DNA from: Gautieria morchelliformis | Lineage: Eukaryota > Basidiomycota > Agaricomycetes > Gomphales > Gomphaceae | DNA length: 64,000 nt | Direction of reading: 5' to 3' | Assembly (NCBI GenBank): GCA_015179125.1 | Contig: WHVA01000232.1 | Span: 104,093 to 168,092 of the forward strand | Shown here: positions 21,803 through 32,348 of the stretch, one piece after another | How positions within the stretch are numbered: the stretch's first letter is position 1 | How the letters are laid out: each line of letters opens with the position of its first letter | The notes under the pieces: generated by a model | What the model was told of the DNA's origin: nothing | Database searches by the model: none | The model's input: only the letters and a program-made list of their open reading frames with translations | Position numbers and translations under genes: made by a program

Positions 21803-22918
21803 TCCACCATCCTCATATCCTCTCCCTCGCTCTCCTCGCTCCCCTCGCCTGACTCCTCCTCATTACTGCTACTACTTCGCTCCACCAGACCCCCATGTCC
21901 CCCATAATCCGCCAAGTCTCTCGCCCCCTGCATCCGCTTCAAATAATTCCGCCTCCTCCTTATCCTCATGAACTCCACGTCCGCCCTGTCATCCTGTCAT
22001 TCGCAGCCCTAAACTCCCCTAGCAACTCGCACACCCTCTCCCCAACCTCGCCAACCTTCTGTCCCACATCCCTCACCGCCGCTATCAACTCCCTCATCTC
22101 CGCACTTCGCTCCGATCTTTTCGTCTTCTTGTCCTTTTTCGCCCTCCGACCTCCAACCTCGGTTTCCTCCCCCTCAGTCTGCCTCACTTCCCCCAGTCTC
22201 CTTACCCTTCTCCTCGCTCAACCTCGCTTCCATCCGCTCTACCCTCATCTCAAGGTTCCTCTCGACCCAATCACTCGAGTCGTCGTCCTCTGCAACTTCG
22301 TCCTGAACCTTGGCCTCTTTCCTCGGCCTCGGTCCATCCTCGGCCTCCTCGCTCCTCGCTCGCTTCTTGCTCGCGGTACCCGCCTGACCCTTGCCTGGGG
22401 TTGCCTTGCTGCGGCGACCTTGGGCGATACTACAACCCAAGGAACGGGTCCTGCACCACACGCAAGCACCCTGGTCGGCGAGGCCGAAGTCGAGACTAAC
22501 GGCCCGAAGGCACGTATAGTCGCGCTCTTCGCAGCGCGCGCACCTCGCCTCGGCCTTGGTCGCGAGCTGCCACTCGCGAGGTCCCCCGTCGGCGAGCTTG
22601 TACCCGTATAGGGACAAGTCGGTCGGGTGGTAGGAGAATAACATGCGTTTATACTAGACAAATCAGCAGCGCCCATGATTAGACAACTACGGTACTCACC
22701 TTCTTTCCACTCGGTCCTTCCTGCCACGGCTGCCGCATGTCGATGGCCCCCGTCTCATCAATTGGCAATGTGCCAACCTCGGGTCGATCCTCGGGCGTAA
22801 CCTCGCCTGAGGCTCCGTTCTCCTCAGACAACAAAGTCTGGTCGAACGCGTTGTTCACGCTGTTCTCGTCGACGGCTGAGCTGAAGAGGGCTTGAGGGCG
22901 CACCATATTAGTTGGCAA
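21803..22918 (-). pseudogene. A1 antisense accessory gene, frameshifted
   Basis: It lies between pol and the 3' LTR on the strand opposite to pol. Exon 1 (22918-22700) encodes an acidic N-terminus starting MPTNMVRPQALF. The intron at 22699-22654 is 46 bp, with a GTGAGT donor, a GCTGAT branch-like site and a CTAG end. Exon 2 (22653 downward) gives YKRMLFSYHPTD and then cysteine motifs CARCEERDYTC and CVWCRTRSLGC. It continues with a charged region (RAKKDKKTKRS), a helical stretch and an acidic tail ending near 21803. A frame change near 22180 breaks exon 2. A2 holds an open version. The function is not known. Confidence 0.75.
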
Positions 22919-23078
22919 TGGGGTTCGCTGCCTTCCTACCCACCCTTTTATCCAACCTCGGCTACGATTTAAGCTTCGCCTTTCCGGCTACTTAACATCG
23001 GACCGAGATCTAGATTCAAGGATAGGCGAACCTTGTTCACATTACGGCCTCGAGGGTCTCGGCCATGAGGGGGAATAC

Positions 23079-23636
23079 TGTAAGGACCCGGCCTTTGGCC
23101 GGCTACTTACCGGTAGAACCTTCTTCCGAGCCCGAGCCTTGTGATATTCATGCCCGAGTACATATGATACTTATCCGTGCCCGAGCCCGAGCTTGAACTC
23201 ATATCCGACCTTGATCCCATGCCCGTATCCCCTTAGTTACTGATTCCGCTCCATCACGCATCATTCGTATATTACCTCGCCCTGACCTCGGCTCTCTCCT
23301 GACCTCGCCCTGACCTCCACTAATCCGTTCGCCCCTGACTTGCACCTCGTCCGTATATAACCCCCTTGTATGCATTCCTACTCCTCAGTCTGAAAATCAA
23401 CTATCGTGTCCCTTCGATCCCTAGCTAGTTTCTACGCCTCGCCTCTTAAGCCAGAACCTCGCCTCTTATTCGTTTACCTCCGAAATTGGGACTCGTGCGT
23501 AGGGTCGGCGCAGCACATAAGCTGAAGCCAAGTCCCTCTCCGACTTCCCCATCCAAACCTCGCCCCGTAACCTCGGACCTTGCCTCGGGTTTCGTTCCCG
23601 ACCTCGGTCAACCTTACGACGGATCGTATCGTAACA
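23079..23636 (+). repeat. 3' LTR of gypsy A1
   Basis: This 558-bp LTR matches 16173-16735. The preceding GAGGGGGAATAC is a purine-rich tract that can serve as plus-strand primer. The base after the LTR starts a segment unrelated to the Helitron on the left. Confidence 0.88.
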
Positions 23637-23809
23637 GTAATCATCCCAGTGTTTCTCCAGTTCCTCCAGATCTTCTTCCTCCTTTTCCGTAAGTGTGTGG
23701 CCTCAGGGTACGTAGGGATTGAAGGGGGGATGCGGGCGGTCCCATCCAGGTGCCGCTTGGCACCATGGGTCAATGACAGTGTAGCCATCATCTGGCTTTT
23801 CCATGTGAC
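23637..23809. other. Short unique segment between A1 and A2
   Basis: These 173 bp separate the two gypsy elements and include the left A2 target copy GTGAC (23805-23809). Removing A2 and the solo LTR C joins this segment to sequence at about 33046. The minus strand has short open stretches (EKPDDGYTVIDPWCQ), but I recognise no gene. Confidence 0.5.
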
Positions 23810-24372
23810 TGTTACGGTACGATCCGTCGTAAGGTTGACCGAGGTCGGGGACGAAACCTGAGGCAAGGTTCGAGGTTACGGGGCGAGGTTTGGATGGGGA
23901 AGTCGGAGAGGGACTTGGATTCAGCTTATGTGCTGTGCCGACCCTACACATGAGTCCCAACTTCGGAGGCAAACGAATAAGAGGTGAGGTTTGGCTTAAG
24001 AGGCGAGGCTTAGAAACTAGCTAAGGATCGAAGGGATACAATAGTTGATTTTCAGACTGAGGAGTAGGAATGCATACAAGGGGGGTTATATACGAGCGAG
24101 GGTACGAGTCAGGGACGAACATATTAGTGGAGGTCAGGGCAAGGTCAGGAGGCCGAGGTCAGGGAGAGGTAATATACGAATGATGCGTGATGGAGCAGAA
24201 TCAGTAACTAAGGGGATACGGGCATGGGATCAAGGTCGGATATGAACTCAAGCTTGGGTTCGGGCTCGGGCGCAGGATAAGGATCATACGTACTCGGGCA
24301 CGAATATCACAAGGCTCGGGCTTGGAAGAAGGTTCTACCGGTAAGTAACCGGCCAAAGGCCGGGTTCTTACA
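23810..24372 (-). repeat. 3' LTR of gypsy A2
   Basis: This 563-bp LTR in reverse orientation begins TGTTACGGTACG and ends TTCTTACA on the plus strand. It is highly similar to the A1 LTRs and to 31772-32334. Confidence 0.9.
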
Positions 24373-24545
24373 GTATCCCCTCCTTAAAGCTGAGACCCTC
24401 GAGGCCGTAATATGAACAAGGTTCGCCTATCCTCGAATCTAGATCCCGGCCCGATGTTAAATAGCCGGAAAGGCGAAGCTTAAATTGTAGCCAAGGTTAG
24501 ATAAAAGGGTGGGTAGGAGGCAGTGAACCCAAGTGCCAACGAAAT

Positions 24546-25703
24546 ATGGTGTGCCCTCAAGCCCTCTTCAACTCAGCCGTCGACGAGAACAGCGCGAACA
24601 ACGCGTTCGACCAGACACTACTGTCTGAGGAGAACGGAGCCTCGGGCGAGGTTATGCCCGAGGATCGACCCGAAGTTGGTGCATTGCCAATTGATGAGAC
24701 GGGGGCCATCGACATGCGGCAGCCGTGGCAGGAAGGGCCGAATGGCAAAAAGGTGAGTCGTTTGGTAGCCTCATATTTTGCTGTTCGCTGACTTGAGTAG
24801 TACAAGCGAATGCTTTTCGCTTACCACCCGACAGACTTGACCCTATACGGGTACAAGCTCGCTGACGGGGGTCCTCGAGCGTGGCAGCTTGGGGTGAAGC
24901 CCGAGGCGAGGTGTGCGTGCTGCGAAGAGCGCGATTACACGTGCCTTCGCCAGGTGAGCCTCGACTTCGGCATCGCCGACCAGGGGGCCTGCGTATGGTG
25001 CAGGACACGGTCTTTAGGCTGTAGTATAGCCTTAGGTCGTCGCAGCAAGGCGACCACTGGGAAAAGTCAGGCGAGCGCAGCGGGCAAGAAGTGGGCGAGG
25101 AGCGAGGATAGCGAGGACGGGCCAAGGCCGAGGAAGGAGGCCAAGGCTCGGGACGAGGTTGAGGAGGACGACGACTCAAGCGACTGGGTCGAGCGGAACT
25201 TGGAGACGAGGGTGGAGAGGATGGAAGCGAGGTTGAGCGAGGAGAAGGAAAAGAAGACTGGGGGAGCGAGGCAGAGTGAGGGGAGAGAGGTTGGGGAAGC
25301 GGGGCAGAGTGAGGGGAAGGAAGCTGAGGTGGAAGAAACCGAGGTGGAAGGTCGGAGGGCGAAGAAGGATAAGAAGATGAAGAGGTCGGAGCAAAGTGTG
25401 GAGATGAGGGAGTTGATAGCGGCGGTGAGGGATGTGGGACAGAAGGTGGGTGAGGTTGGGGAGAGGTTGTACGAGTTGTTGGGGGAGTTTAGAGCGGCGA
25501 ATGACAGGATGAACAGGGCGGACATAGAGTTCATGAGGATAAGGAGGCGGAGGAACTACTTGAGATGTCTGCAGGACGTGAGAGATTTGGCGGAGTATGG
25601 GGGATATGGGGGTCTAGTGGAGCGAAGTAGTAGTAGTAATGGGGAGGAGTCGGGCGAAGATAGCGAGGAGAGCACGGAAGAGGATGCGAGGATGTTAGAG
25701 TAA
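24546..25703 (+). CDS. A2 antisense accessory gene, two exons, about 369 aa
   Basis: The gene lies between the A2 3' LTR and the end of pol, on the strand opposite to pol. Exon 1 (24546-24752, 69 codons) is acidic. The 48-bp intron (24753-24800) has a GTGAGT donor, GCTGAC branch-like site and AGTAG end, and is in the same position and phase as in A1. Exon 2 (24801-25703) encodes YKRMLFAYHPTD, then CACCEERDYTC and CVWCRTRSLGC. The second motif has C-X2-C-X6-C spacing, which suggests metal binding. A basic stretch (SKATTGKSQ), a long Glu/Lys/Arg region likely to form a coiled coil, a conserved ELIAAVRDVGQKVGEV segment and a Ser/Glu tail follow. The frame is fully open. No known domain is recognised. 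A regulator, a silencing suppressor or a captured host gene are all possible. Confidence 0.75.
24753..24800 (+). other. Predicted intron in the A2 antisense gene
   Basis: GTGAGT at the donor, GCTGAC 15-20 bases before the end, and AG at 24800. Splicing joins GKK to YKRML in frame. The A1 copy has a 46-bp intron at the same place with different internal bases, so the junction, not just the sequence, is preserved. Confidence 0.7.
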
Positions 25704-25829
25704 TCTACTAATGGAATAATGGAATCTTTTCTTGGTCTTTTATTGATTTTGTGATTCGATTGCGAGGATTTTTTTGTTATCTAACTACTGGGGTCATGGG
25801 GGTTAAACTAGGAAACGGTCATAGGGCAG

Positions 25830-28781
25830 TCAAAGGTCCTGGCTTGGCCGGGTAAGACTCGTGGAAGTCAGTGACCAGCTCCGAGGCATGATCAAGCTCG
25901 GAAGCTCGGATCCATGAGGTTCTTCGTCGGTACCTTCGTAACCAGTCCACCTAACAAGATAGAGTAACTTGCAGCTCTTGCGTCTATTATCGATCTTCGA
26001 GTCGAGGATTTCGGAAACCTCGAACTCGGGTTCGCCGTTGATAACGACTGGGGGTGGAGGCGGCTGAACTCGGTTCGGGATGGTGTTGGGCGAGGCTGGT
26101 TCGAGCATAGATACGTGGAATACTGGATGGACTGAATGCATGTGTTCTGGAAGTCGAAGGGTGAAGGAGTGAGTACCCGCTCGGGAAATGATCTCAAAAG
26201 GACCCAAGAACTTCTCGGCGAGCTTTTTGGTAGGGCGAGTTGTTCTGAAGTACTGTGCCTTCACAAAGGCGAGGGATCCTACTTGGAAATCAGGAGCGGG
26301 CTTGCGGCGAACATCAGCCGAGGCTTGGTAAGTCTTCTGAGCCTCGAGGATGGCATGGCGAAGTTCTTGGTGAAGCTCGTCCAGGTCAACCACGAAGTCT
26401 CGAGCTCGTGCCGAGGCGAGGTCGCGCTCGGGGTGAACTGCGAGGTTCGGATGGTAACCTTTATTAGCAAAGAATGGGGATATGCCGGTGGTTGCGCTAG
26501 GCGCATTGTTGTAGGCGAACTCGGCTAGGGGAAGGAGCGAAGCCCAATTGGACTGCTGATAGTTGCAATATATCCTGAGGTACTGTTCCAAGGTCTGGTT
26601 AGCACGCTCGGTTTGACCGTCACCCTCGGGATGATATCCCGAGGTGAAATGCAACTGCATGTCCAAGGCTTTCCCTAGGGAACACCAGAAGTGCGAGACG
26701 AACTCGGAACCCCTGTCCGAGGTGACGTGCGAGGGGACTCCATGCTTGGAAAAGACATGAAGGATGAAGAGATGGGCGAGCTCTTGCGAGGTTATCTTGT
26801 CTGTGGTAGGAATGAAGATAACCTGCTTAGTGAAGCAGTCAACAATCACTAGTATGGAGGTGAGCTCGGATGAAGGGGGGAGCTGCTCAATGAAATCCAT
26901 AGAGATGGAATTCCAGGGCTTCTCAGGAACGGGAAGTTGTTTGAGGAGACCATAGGGTTTGTGACGTTGCGGCTTGCTTCGCATACAAGTGGTGCATGTT
27001 TTGCAATACTCCTTGACAAAGGATCTAATCCCTGGCCAAGTGTAATCTCGTCAGATCAGCTCCAAGGTCTTGTTGACCCCGAAGTGTCCCGAGAGAATGT
27101 GGTCGTGCTTGTATTGCAGGATGAGAAGTCGAAGGTCTTGAGCCGCTGGAACATAGGTTCGGTTGTCAAGCTTGAGAAAACCCTCGGAGTCTGTGGTCCA
27201 CCTCGGGTCATTAACCAAGCCGAGGTGTGACTTGGCTATGGGGTCCGAGGGGAGGTTCGCTAGTATGTCAGCTCGGATCTGCTCGGTATCAAGCATCGAA
27301 GCGGCTCGGAGTATGACGGGAGCGAGGTTAGTAGCTCTAAGGGACGATGCCAGCTGGTGTTGAGTAAATACTGGCCGTAGGTTCTGTGGGTTTATGGTGG
27401 CATAGTCGCCATTCCCCTCTTTAAGGTAGACGTCCCATCATCTAGTGAGAGAGTCAGGCTTCGTTCTGAGGCGACCAGGTCGAAAACGGATGGCGAGGTT
27501 GAATTGGGAAAGGTATTCTGACCACCGAGCTTGTCTACGGGTCAAGAGCTTCGTTGTTGAAAAGTATTCAAGGTTCTTGTGGTCGGTGATAACGTTGACA
27601 GGGTCGCCAGAGCCCTCAAGGTAGTGTCGCCAGCGTTGAAACACTTCAAAAATTGCTAGGAGCTCCTTGTCATGAACATCGTAGTTGAGCTCGGTAGAGG
27701 TGAATGTGCGGGAGTGAAAAGCGACGGGATGAAGTTCGCCTTCCGAGGTTCGCAGTGATAAGATTGCCGCTAAGGCATAATCTGAAGCATCAGTCTCTAC
27801 GATTAGTGGAAGGTCAGGGATCCAGTGGGTAAGGATAGGAGCGGTAGTGAATGCCTTCTTCAACAAGTTGAAGGCCTGCCGACAATCCTTGGAAAAGTTC
27901 CAAGGGGTACCCTTGCGGGTGAGTCGGGTGAGAGGAATGGTGATGTCAGAGTAGTTGTGAATGAAACGTCGGTAGAAGTTGGCGAAACCGAGGAAGGACT
28001 GGATGTCGCGAACTTTGCGAGGTTCAGGCCAGTCTTGAATGACCCTTACCTTGTCGTCCGCCATAGTGAGGCCCTCGGGAGAGAGTATGTAGCCGAGGAA
28101 TTCAACCGAGTCATGATGAAACTCGCATTTGTCTTCTTTGGCGAAGAGGTTGTTGAGTCGCAGTCATCGCAAGACTTCCTTGACATGTTCAACATGTTTG
28201 GAGGGGTCACTGGAGTAGATTAGAATGTCATCCAAGTATACCACCACACAAACGTCCAAAAGGTCGGCGAAAATCTCATTCATGAATCTCTGGAAAGCAG
28301 CAGGGCCGTTAGTGAGACCAAATGGCATACCCAACCATTCAAAAGACCCATAGCGAGTCCTGAAGGTGGTTTTCCATTCGTCACCCTCGGCCACCCGTAC
28401 GAGGTGGTAAGCGTGACGAAGGTCAATCTTCGTATAGATGCGAGCATTTTTTGGAGCATCAAGTAAGTCAGCAATCAATGGCAATGGATACCGATCTTTT
28501 TTTGAGATCTTGTTTAAACCTCGGAAGTCGACACACAACCGAAGTGAGCCATCTTTTTTGCAAACAAACAATACCGGTGCACCATGAGGCGAGCGTGAAG
28601 GTCGGATGAAACCGATGTTCAAGTGCTCGTCGATGAACTCGCAAAGTGCTTTGAGTTCGGAAGCCGAGAGAGAGTAGATGGGACCGATAGGCGGCGAGGT
28701 CTCTTCTTCGAGGTTGATTTTGATATCGTGGGGTCGGTGGGGAGCTAGAGTGTCAGCACGTGCTTTGCTGAATACATCTGT
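25830..28781 (-). pseudogene. A2 pol: RT, RNase H, integrase, chromodomain
   Basis: The frame begins within RT ([19 protein letters not shown]) and continues through [34 protein letters not shown], the HDHILSGHFGVNK zinc-binding region and the integrase core (VIVDCFTKQ, TSDRGSEF, GDGQTERANQT). It ends in a chromodomain (LYLVRWTGYEGTDEE). Stops at 28164-28166, 27438-27440 and 27051-27053 are TGA where A1 has CGA. A one-base deletion near 25915 shifts the end of the chromodomain. Otherwise the frame is continuous, so A2 is the better guide to the family's protein. Confidence 0.92.
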
Positions 28782-29059
28782 TATTGGAGGAGGAAGGACA
28801 GTTTCAATCAGGACAATCTCACTTCTCATTTCTCTTATCGCTCACCTTATTTTCCCATCATTCCAAGTCGAGTCGAGGCGCATACATGCGTACCATGAGT
28901 CAAACATCGAGTCGAGGCGCAGACATGCGTACCATTGAGTTAAGAGTTCATTTTCATGCCTATTATCGAGTCGAGTCGTCATTCCACTGGTCTGACATCA
29001 TTTATTGCATCATCTCCATCATTTATGAAGAGATTAGCCACATAGGAGCTGTTGCATCA
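28782..29059. other. Foreign segment inside A2, no gene seen
   Basis: It begins where similarity to A1 pol stops. It includes a direct repeat of about 55 bp spacing (GAGTCGAGGCGCA.ACATGCGTACCA at about 28870 and 28911). No coding sequence is recognised, and its origin is unclear. Confidence 0.4.
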
Positions 29060-30030
29060 TGTCAAGATTGGTTTTTAGGCATTAATATGGTGTATTAGTG
29101 AACACAGCGAATGCCCGAATAACTTGTGCGAATAAGTATGCCGTTCGGCGAATAAGTGAACCGATGAATGTTCACGAAACAAGAGGGTTGCCCGAACAGG
29201 GCTCACCCTATCTACAGTCGTAGCGAAATAGCTCGTAGCACTTGACGACGTAACGTGCAAGGTCTCACGGAAGGGCTGTCTAAGTCTCGACAATCCCTTC
29301 GCTGGCGAAGGTGCTCCTTCGGAGCCCTTCGCCAACAGCACAGAAAATGGTTCGAAGGCTAAGGTAACAAAGATGAAGTATGAGAACTCACCAGTGATGC
29401 CTAAGTCCTTGGCTGGTCGAAGATAGAGATCTTCAAGGAAAGGCTCAAGACGATGATCACAGTGAGGTCAAGTTTTTGCACAAGATGGACAACGTATGAT
29501 AATTGAACTGGGGAATATACATGCGAATGTAAACTACTTATATCGAATGCTCGTAGGGCATCAGCGAATAGGAAAGAGGCTGTCACAAGTCAGGGTTGGA
29601 TAGGGGTGCGCAGTCATGATACTAGGTAGATGGAATAAACATACAATAGAGTGAGGGAAGAATGCGAATATGAAACGGCGGAGAGTAAAGGGGGCGAAGG
29701 CACTTATGTACAAAACCATGTCTTGGGACCCGCATACACGCTACCCTGCACGGACTCTTCGTTTACTGGGTTGATCCCGCACGACCTATGGAAGGGACGT
29801 CCTGCGAACGCACTTTGGCCATACGAACACCCAATGGGGTTGGATTAAGAAGATGATGGGGCTAATGATGAACCATCATGCCGGGTGAATGGTATCGATC
29901 ATATTTGATGGCGTGCCTGCTGGCGAAATGCGCGAGCAGCGAATAGCGGTTCGGAGGATGGGGCGAACAGCGAGTAGAGTGGACGTAGAGGAGGAATGGT
30001 CGGTAGGTGCGGCGAACTCTGACGAAGATG
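29060..30030 (-). repeat. LTR family B fragment inside A2
   Basis: The plus strand begins TGTCAAGATTGG, the reverse complement of the B LTR end CCAATCTTGACA. It runs through the B hairpin (GGCGAAGGTGCTCC..GGAGCCCTTCGCC, about 29296-29332) to TAGGGAGTGACGA. The first 50 or so bases of a complete B LTR are missing at the 30030 side. No target duplication surrounds it, and A2 sequence is lost at the junction, so insertion was followed by deletion or recombination. Confidence 0.8.
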
Positions 30031-30510
30031 CTAGGGAGTGACGATTGTTAGGTCGATGGTCTTGAAAGTAATACTGCCCAATACCCAGTCAATCGACGGA
30101 TTGTAGCGGGTGAGCCAGTTGTGGCCAAGTACCATCGAGCAACTCGAGTTGAGCGAGGTTACGTAGAAGGTAACCCATTGTTGTTCGCCAGTCGGAAAGC
30201 AAATGCAGAGGTCTAGAGCTTGGGTAATGGTAGTGTTAGTACTACCGTCAAATAGTTTCAAGGGTATAGGAGAGACAGGATAAACAGGTATAGAGTACTT
30301 CTGGACAAATCTGGATTCAATAAAACAATCTGAGGACCTGCAGTCAACTAATGCAACAAAAGCGACGTTGGGAAGCGAAGGCGAGGTTAGATCTACATTA
30401 AGGGAATCTTTGGACAATGAATGAGAAGTGGCACTGAGTCTGAGCACACGGGTGAGGTTACCGCAATCCTTGGATCGTGTGGTTCCGAGGTTGCTACCTA
30501 TTTTTTCACC
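30031..30510 (-). pseudogene. A2 protease region of pol, cut by the foreign segment
   Basis: The frame follows gag in the -1 register and encodes VALVDCRSSDCFIESRFVQKY, an aspartic protease whose usual D-S/T-G site reads DCRSS here (DCGSS in A1). It also encodes the conserved MVLGHNWLTRYNPSIDW block. It ends where the B-type LTR fragment begins. In A1 the protease is joined to RT through about 290 bp. Confidence 0.85.
30498..30509 (-). promoter_or_regulatory. Candidate -1 frameshift site at the gag stop of A2
   Basis: On the minus strand the gag end reads GTG AAA AAA TAG. A shift of -1 on the A6 run gives an open frame leading into the protease. A1 has the same bases at 17986-17997. A short inverted repeat (CCTCGG..CCGAGG in the family) lies just downstream and might form a stem. 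Reinitiation is an alternative. Confidence 0.5.
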
Positions 30511-31727
30511 TCCGTAATGGAGGCCGAAGTCCCCTCGTTAGGGGTCTTCGCTGCCCGACCTTTAGAACCGCTACCGTTGGTAGACTTGTTCTTCGGGCAG
30601 TCCTTGACGATGTGGCCCTTGGTGCTGCAAAGCAGACAAAGGCCTTGGTCGACCCGATGTTGGCACTCCTCCGGAAGTAGTTTGCCATCCTTCCCGAGCT
30701 TGCTCGAAATGTCGGGCTGGCTCTTGTTGTTCGAAGAGTTGTTGTTGGAACCCTTGCCGCTGTTGTTAGTCTTGTTGCGGTTCTTATTGTTATTGGAACC
30801 GCTGGAGGACTGGTTGTTGTTAGTGGCATTGCTTCTGGACTGATTAGTGGCGCGTGCAGGCTGGGAGCTACGACCATTGATCATGGCATCGTATTCCTTA
30901 CGCTCCCAGTAACGGCTGTCGCATTCCAGCGCGAAGTTCCTAAGCTCGGCGAGGCTGCGGAATCGAGGGAAGTGAAGTAAGTCGTCCTTGATTCTTTTGG
31001 CCAAGCCCTTGTAGGCGAAGTGTCGGAGGGCCGCATCGTTCCACTGAGTCCGAGTCGAAGCTCGGGCGAAGTCGATAAAGAATCGTGCGGCCTTGTGGTG
31101 CTCTTTCATGACGATCTTCTCGAGGTCGATCTTGGCTTGGGCGGCGTTGTCGTATGGGCCGAAGTTGAGCTCGAGCTCGGCCCTGAAGCTGTCCCAGTCT
31201 TTGAGCCAGTCTGGCTCGGGCTGGACTTCGCCGAGGATCGCCGTCTCGAAGTACTGTAGAGCTGAGCCTGACAGGTAAGAAATAGCATACTGCACCTTCG
31301 AGGCCCCAGTCTTGAAAGCTGTGGGACGATCTCGGAAGTTGAGTATGCATTGAAGGAAGAAGGTGCGAAGCTTGGCCTGGTCAGTACCGTCATAACTATC
31401 CGGTTCCTTGACCTTGGCTCGTGCTTCGGACTCGCGAGGTTTTGTGAGCTTGATGAACACTCGACGCATAAGCTCATTGTCCTCAAGGTCACCGAGGTCC
31501 TCGGGTGGGAGGTTGGGGAGGTCCCGATCGTTGTCGGAGCCTCCAGAGCCATCTCCTGGATCACCTGAAGGATCACCGGGGTTAGCCCTACCTTTGCCTT
31601 TGTTACTAGGCTCGGCGGGGTCTGCGAGGGGTATCCCCGGGGACGGTGGTGAGTCATCGGGGGCTTCTGAGAAACGTCGTTGTTCTGAGATACCCCAAAG
31701 GGTGCGGGAACGAGTCATCATGGACAT
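30498..31727 (-). CDS. A2 gag polyprotein, intact 409-residue frame
   Basis: This is the capsid and nucleocapsid precursor that packages element RNA. It starts MSMMTRSRTLWG at 31727 (start shared with A1). It has a Pro/Ser-rich N-terminus, the gag core (LRTFFLQCILNFRD, AISYLSGSALQYFE, HHKAARFFIDFARAS), an Asn-rich linker and one zinc knuckle CLLCSTKGHIVKDC near the C-terminus. No stop or frameshift is present, in contrast to A1. The stop TAG directly follows GTG AAA AAA. Upstream open codons to 31934 lie in the LTR and untranslated region. Confidence 0.93.
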   Translation of the reverse strand: MSMMTRSRTLWGISEQRRFSEAPDDSPPSPGIPLADPAEPSNKGKGRANPGDPSGDPGDGSGGSDNDRDLPNLPPEDLGDLEDNELMRRVFIKLTKPRESEARAKVKEPDSYDGTDQAKLRTFFLQCILNFRDRPTAFKTGASKVQYAISYLSGSALQYFETAILGEVQPEPDWLKDWDSFRAELELNFGPYDNAAQAKIDLEKIVMKEHHKAARFFIDFARASTRTQWNDAALRHFAYKGLAKRIKDDLLHFPRFRSLAELRNFALECDSRYWERKEYDAMINGRSSQPARATNQSRSNATNNNQSSSGSNNNKNRNKTNNSGKGSNNNSSNNKSQPDISSKLGKDGKLLPEECQHRVDQGLCLLCSTKGHIVKDCPKNKSTNGSGSKGRAAKTPNEGTSASITEVKK

Positions 31728-31757
31728 AGTGAAGAAAAGGGATACGTAGGGTGTAAG

Positions 31758-31769
31758 CAGTCTGAAAAT
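31758..31769 (-). other. A2 self-priming primer-binding site
   Basis: Read on the minus strand, ATTTTCAGACTG follows the 5' LTR by two bases and is fully complementary to the tract at 32010-32021 in the LTR, as in A1. Confidence 0.7.
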
Positions 31770-31771
31770 AC

Positions 31772-32334
31772 TGTTACGGTACGATCCGTCGTAAGGTTGA
31801 CCGAGGTCGGGGACGAAACCCGAGGCAAGGTCCGAGGTTACGGGGCGAGGTTTGGATGGGGAAGTCGGAGAGGGACTTGGCTTCAGCTTATGTTCTGCGC
31901 CGACCCTATGCACGAGTCCCAACTTCGGAGGCAAACGAATAAGAGGCGAGGTTTGGCTTAAGAGGTGAGGCTTAGAAACTAGCTAAGGATCGAAGGGATA
32001 CGATAGTTGATTTTCAGACTGAGGAGTAGGAATGCATACAAGGGGGGTTATATACGAGCGAGGGTATGAGTCAGGGACAAACATATTAGTGGAGGTCAGG
32101 GCAAGGTCAGGAGGCCGAGGTCAGGGAGAGGTAATATACGAATGATGCGTGATGGAGCGGAATCAGTAACTAAGGGGATACGGGCATGGGATCAAGGTCG
32201 GATATGAACTCAAGCTCAGGCTCGGGCTCAGGCGCAGGATAAGGATCATATGTACTCAGGCACGAATATCACAAGGCTCGGGCTCGGAAGAAGGTTCTAC
32301 CAGTAAGTAACCGGCCAAAGGCCGGGTTCTTACA
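31772..32334 (-). repeat. 5' LTR of gypsy A2
   Basis: This 563-bp LTR in reverse orientation has a TATA box about 32 nt before the self-priming tract (TTATATAC near 32048-32055 on the plus strand). The adjoining GTGAC at 32335-32339 is the right target copy. Confidence 0.9.
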
Positions 32335-32348
32335 GTGACCCAGTTAGT

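Larger units (their letters stand above)
16173..23636 (+). mobile_element. Gypsy A1, chromovirus-type LTR retrotransposon
   Basis: Two similar LTRs (16173-16735 and 23079-23636, TGTAAGG..GTAACA) enclose gag, protease, reverse transcriptase, RNase H, integrase and a chromodomain, followed by an antisense gene. PR-RT-RH-IN order and the chromodomain define a Ty3/gypsy chromovirus. The five bases outside the LTRs differ (GTCCA and GTAAT), so there is no target duplication and the flanks come from different places. Coding frames are broken by a 14-bp deletion and about eight one-base deletions relative to A2. Confidence 0.92.
23810..32334 (-). mobile_element. Gypsy A2, same family as A1, inverted (TSD GTGAC)
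   Basis: LTRs at 23810-24372 and 31772-32334 are flanked by GTGAC on both sides (23805-23809 and 32335-32339), so this is a genuine single insertion. Read on the minus strand it has gag, protease, RT, RNase H, integrase and a chromodomain, then the antisense gene before its 3' LTR. About 1.25 kb between protease and RT (28782-30030) is foreign. It replaces roughly 290 bp that A1 has there and includes a family-B LTR fragment. Three pol stops are CGA-to-TGA changes relative to A1. Confidence 0.95.
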
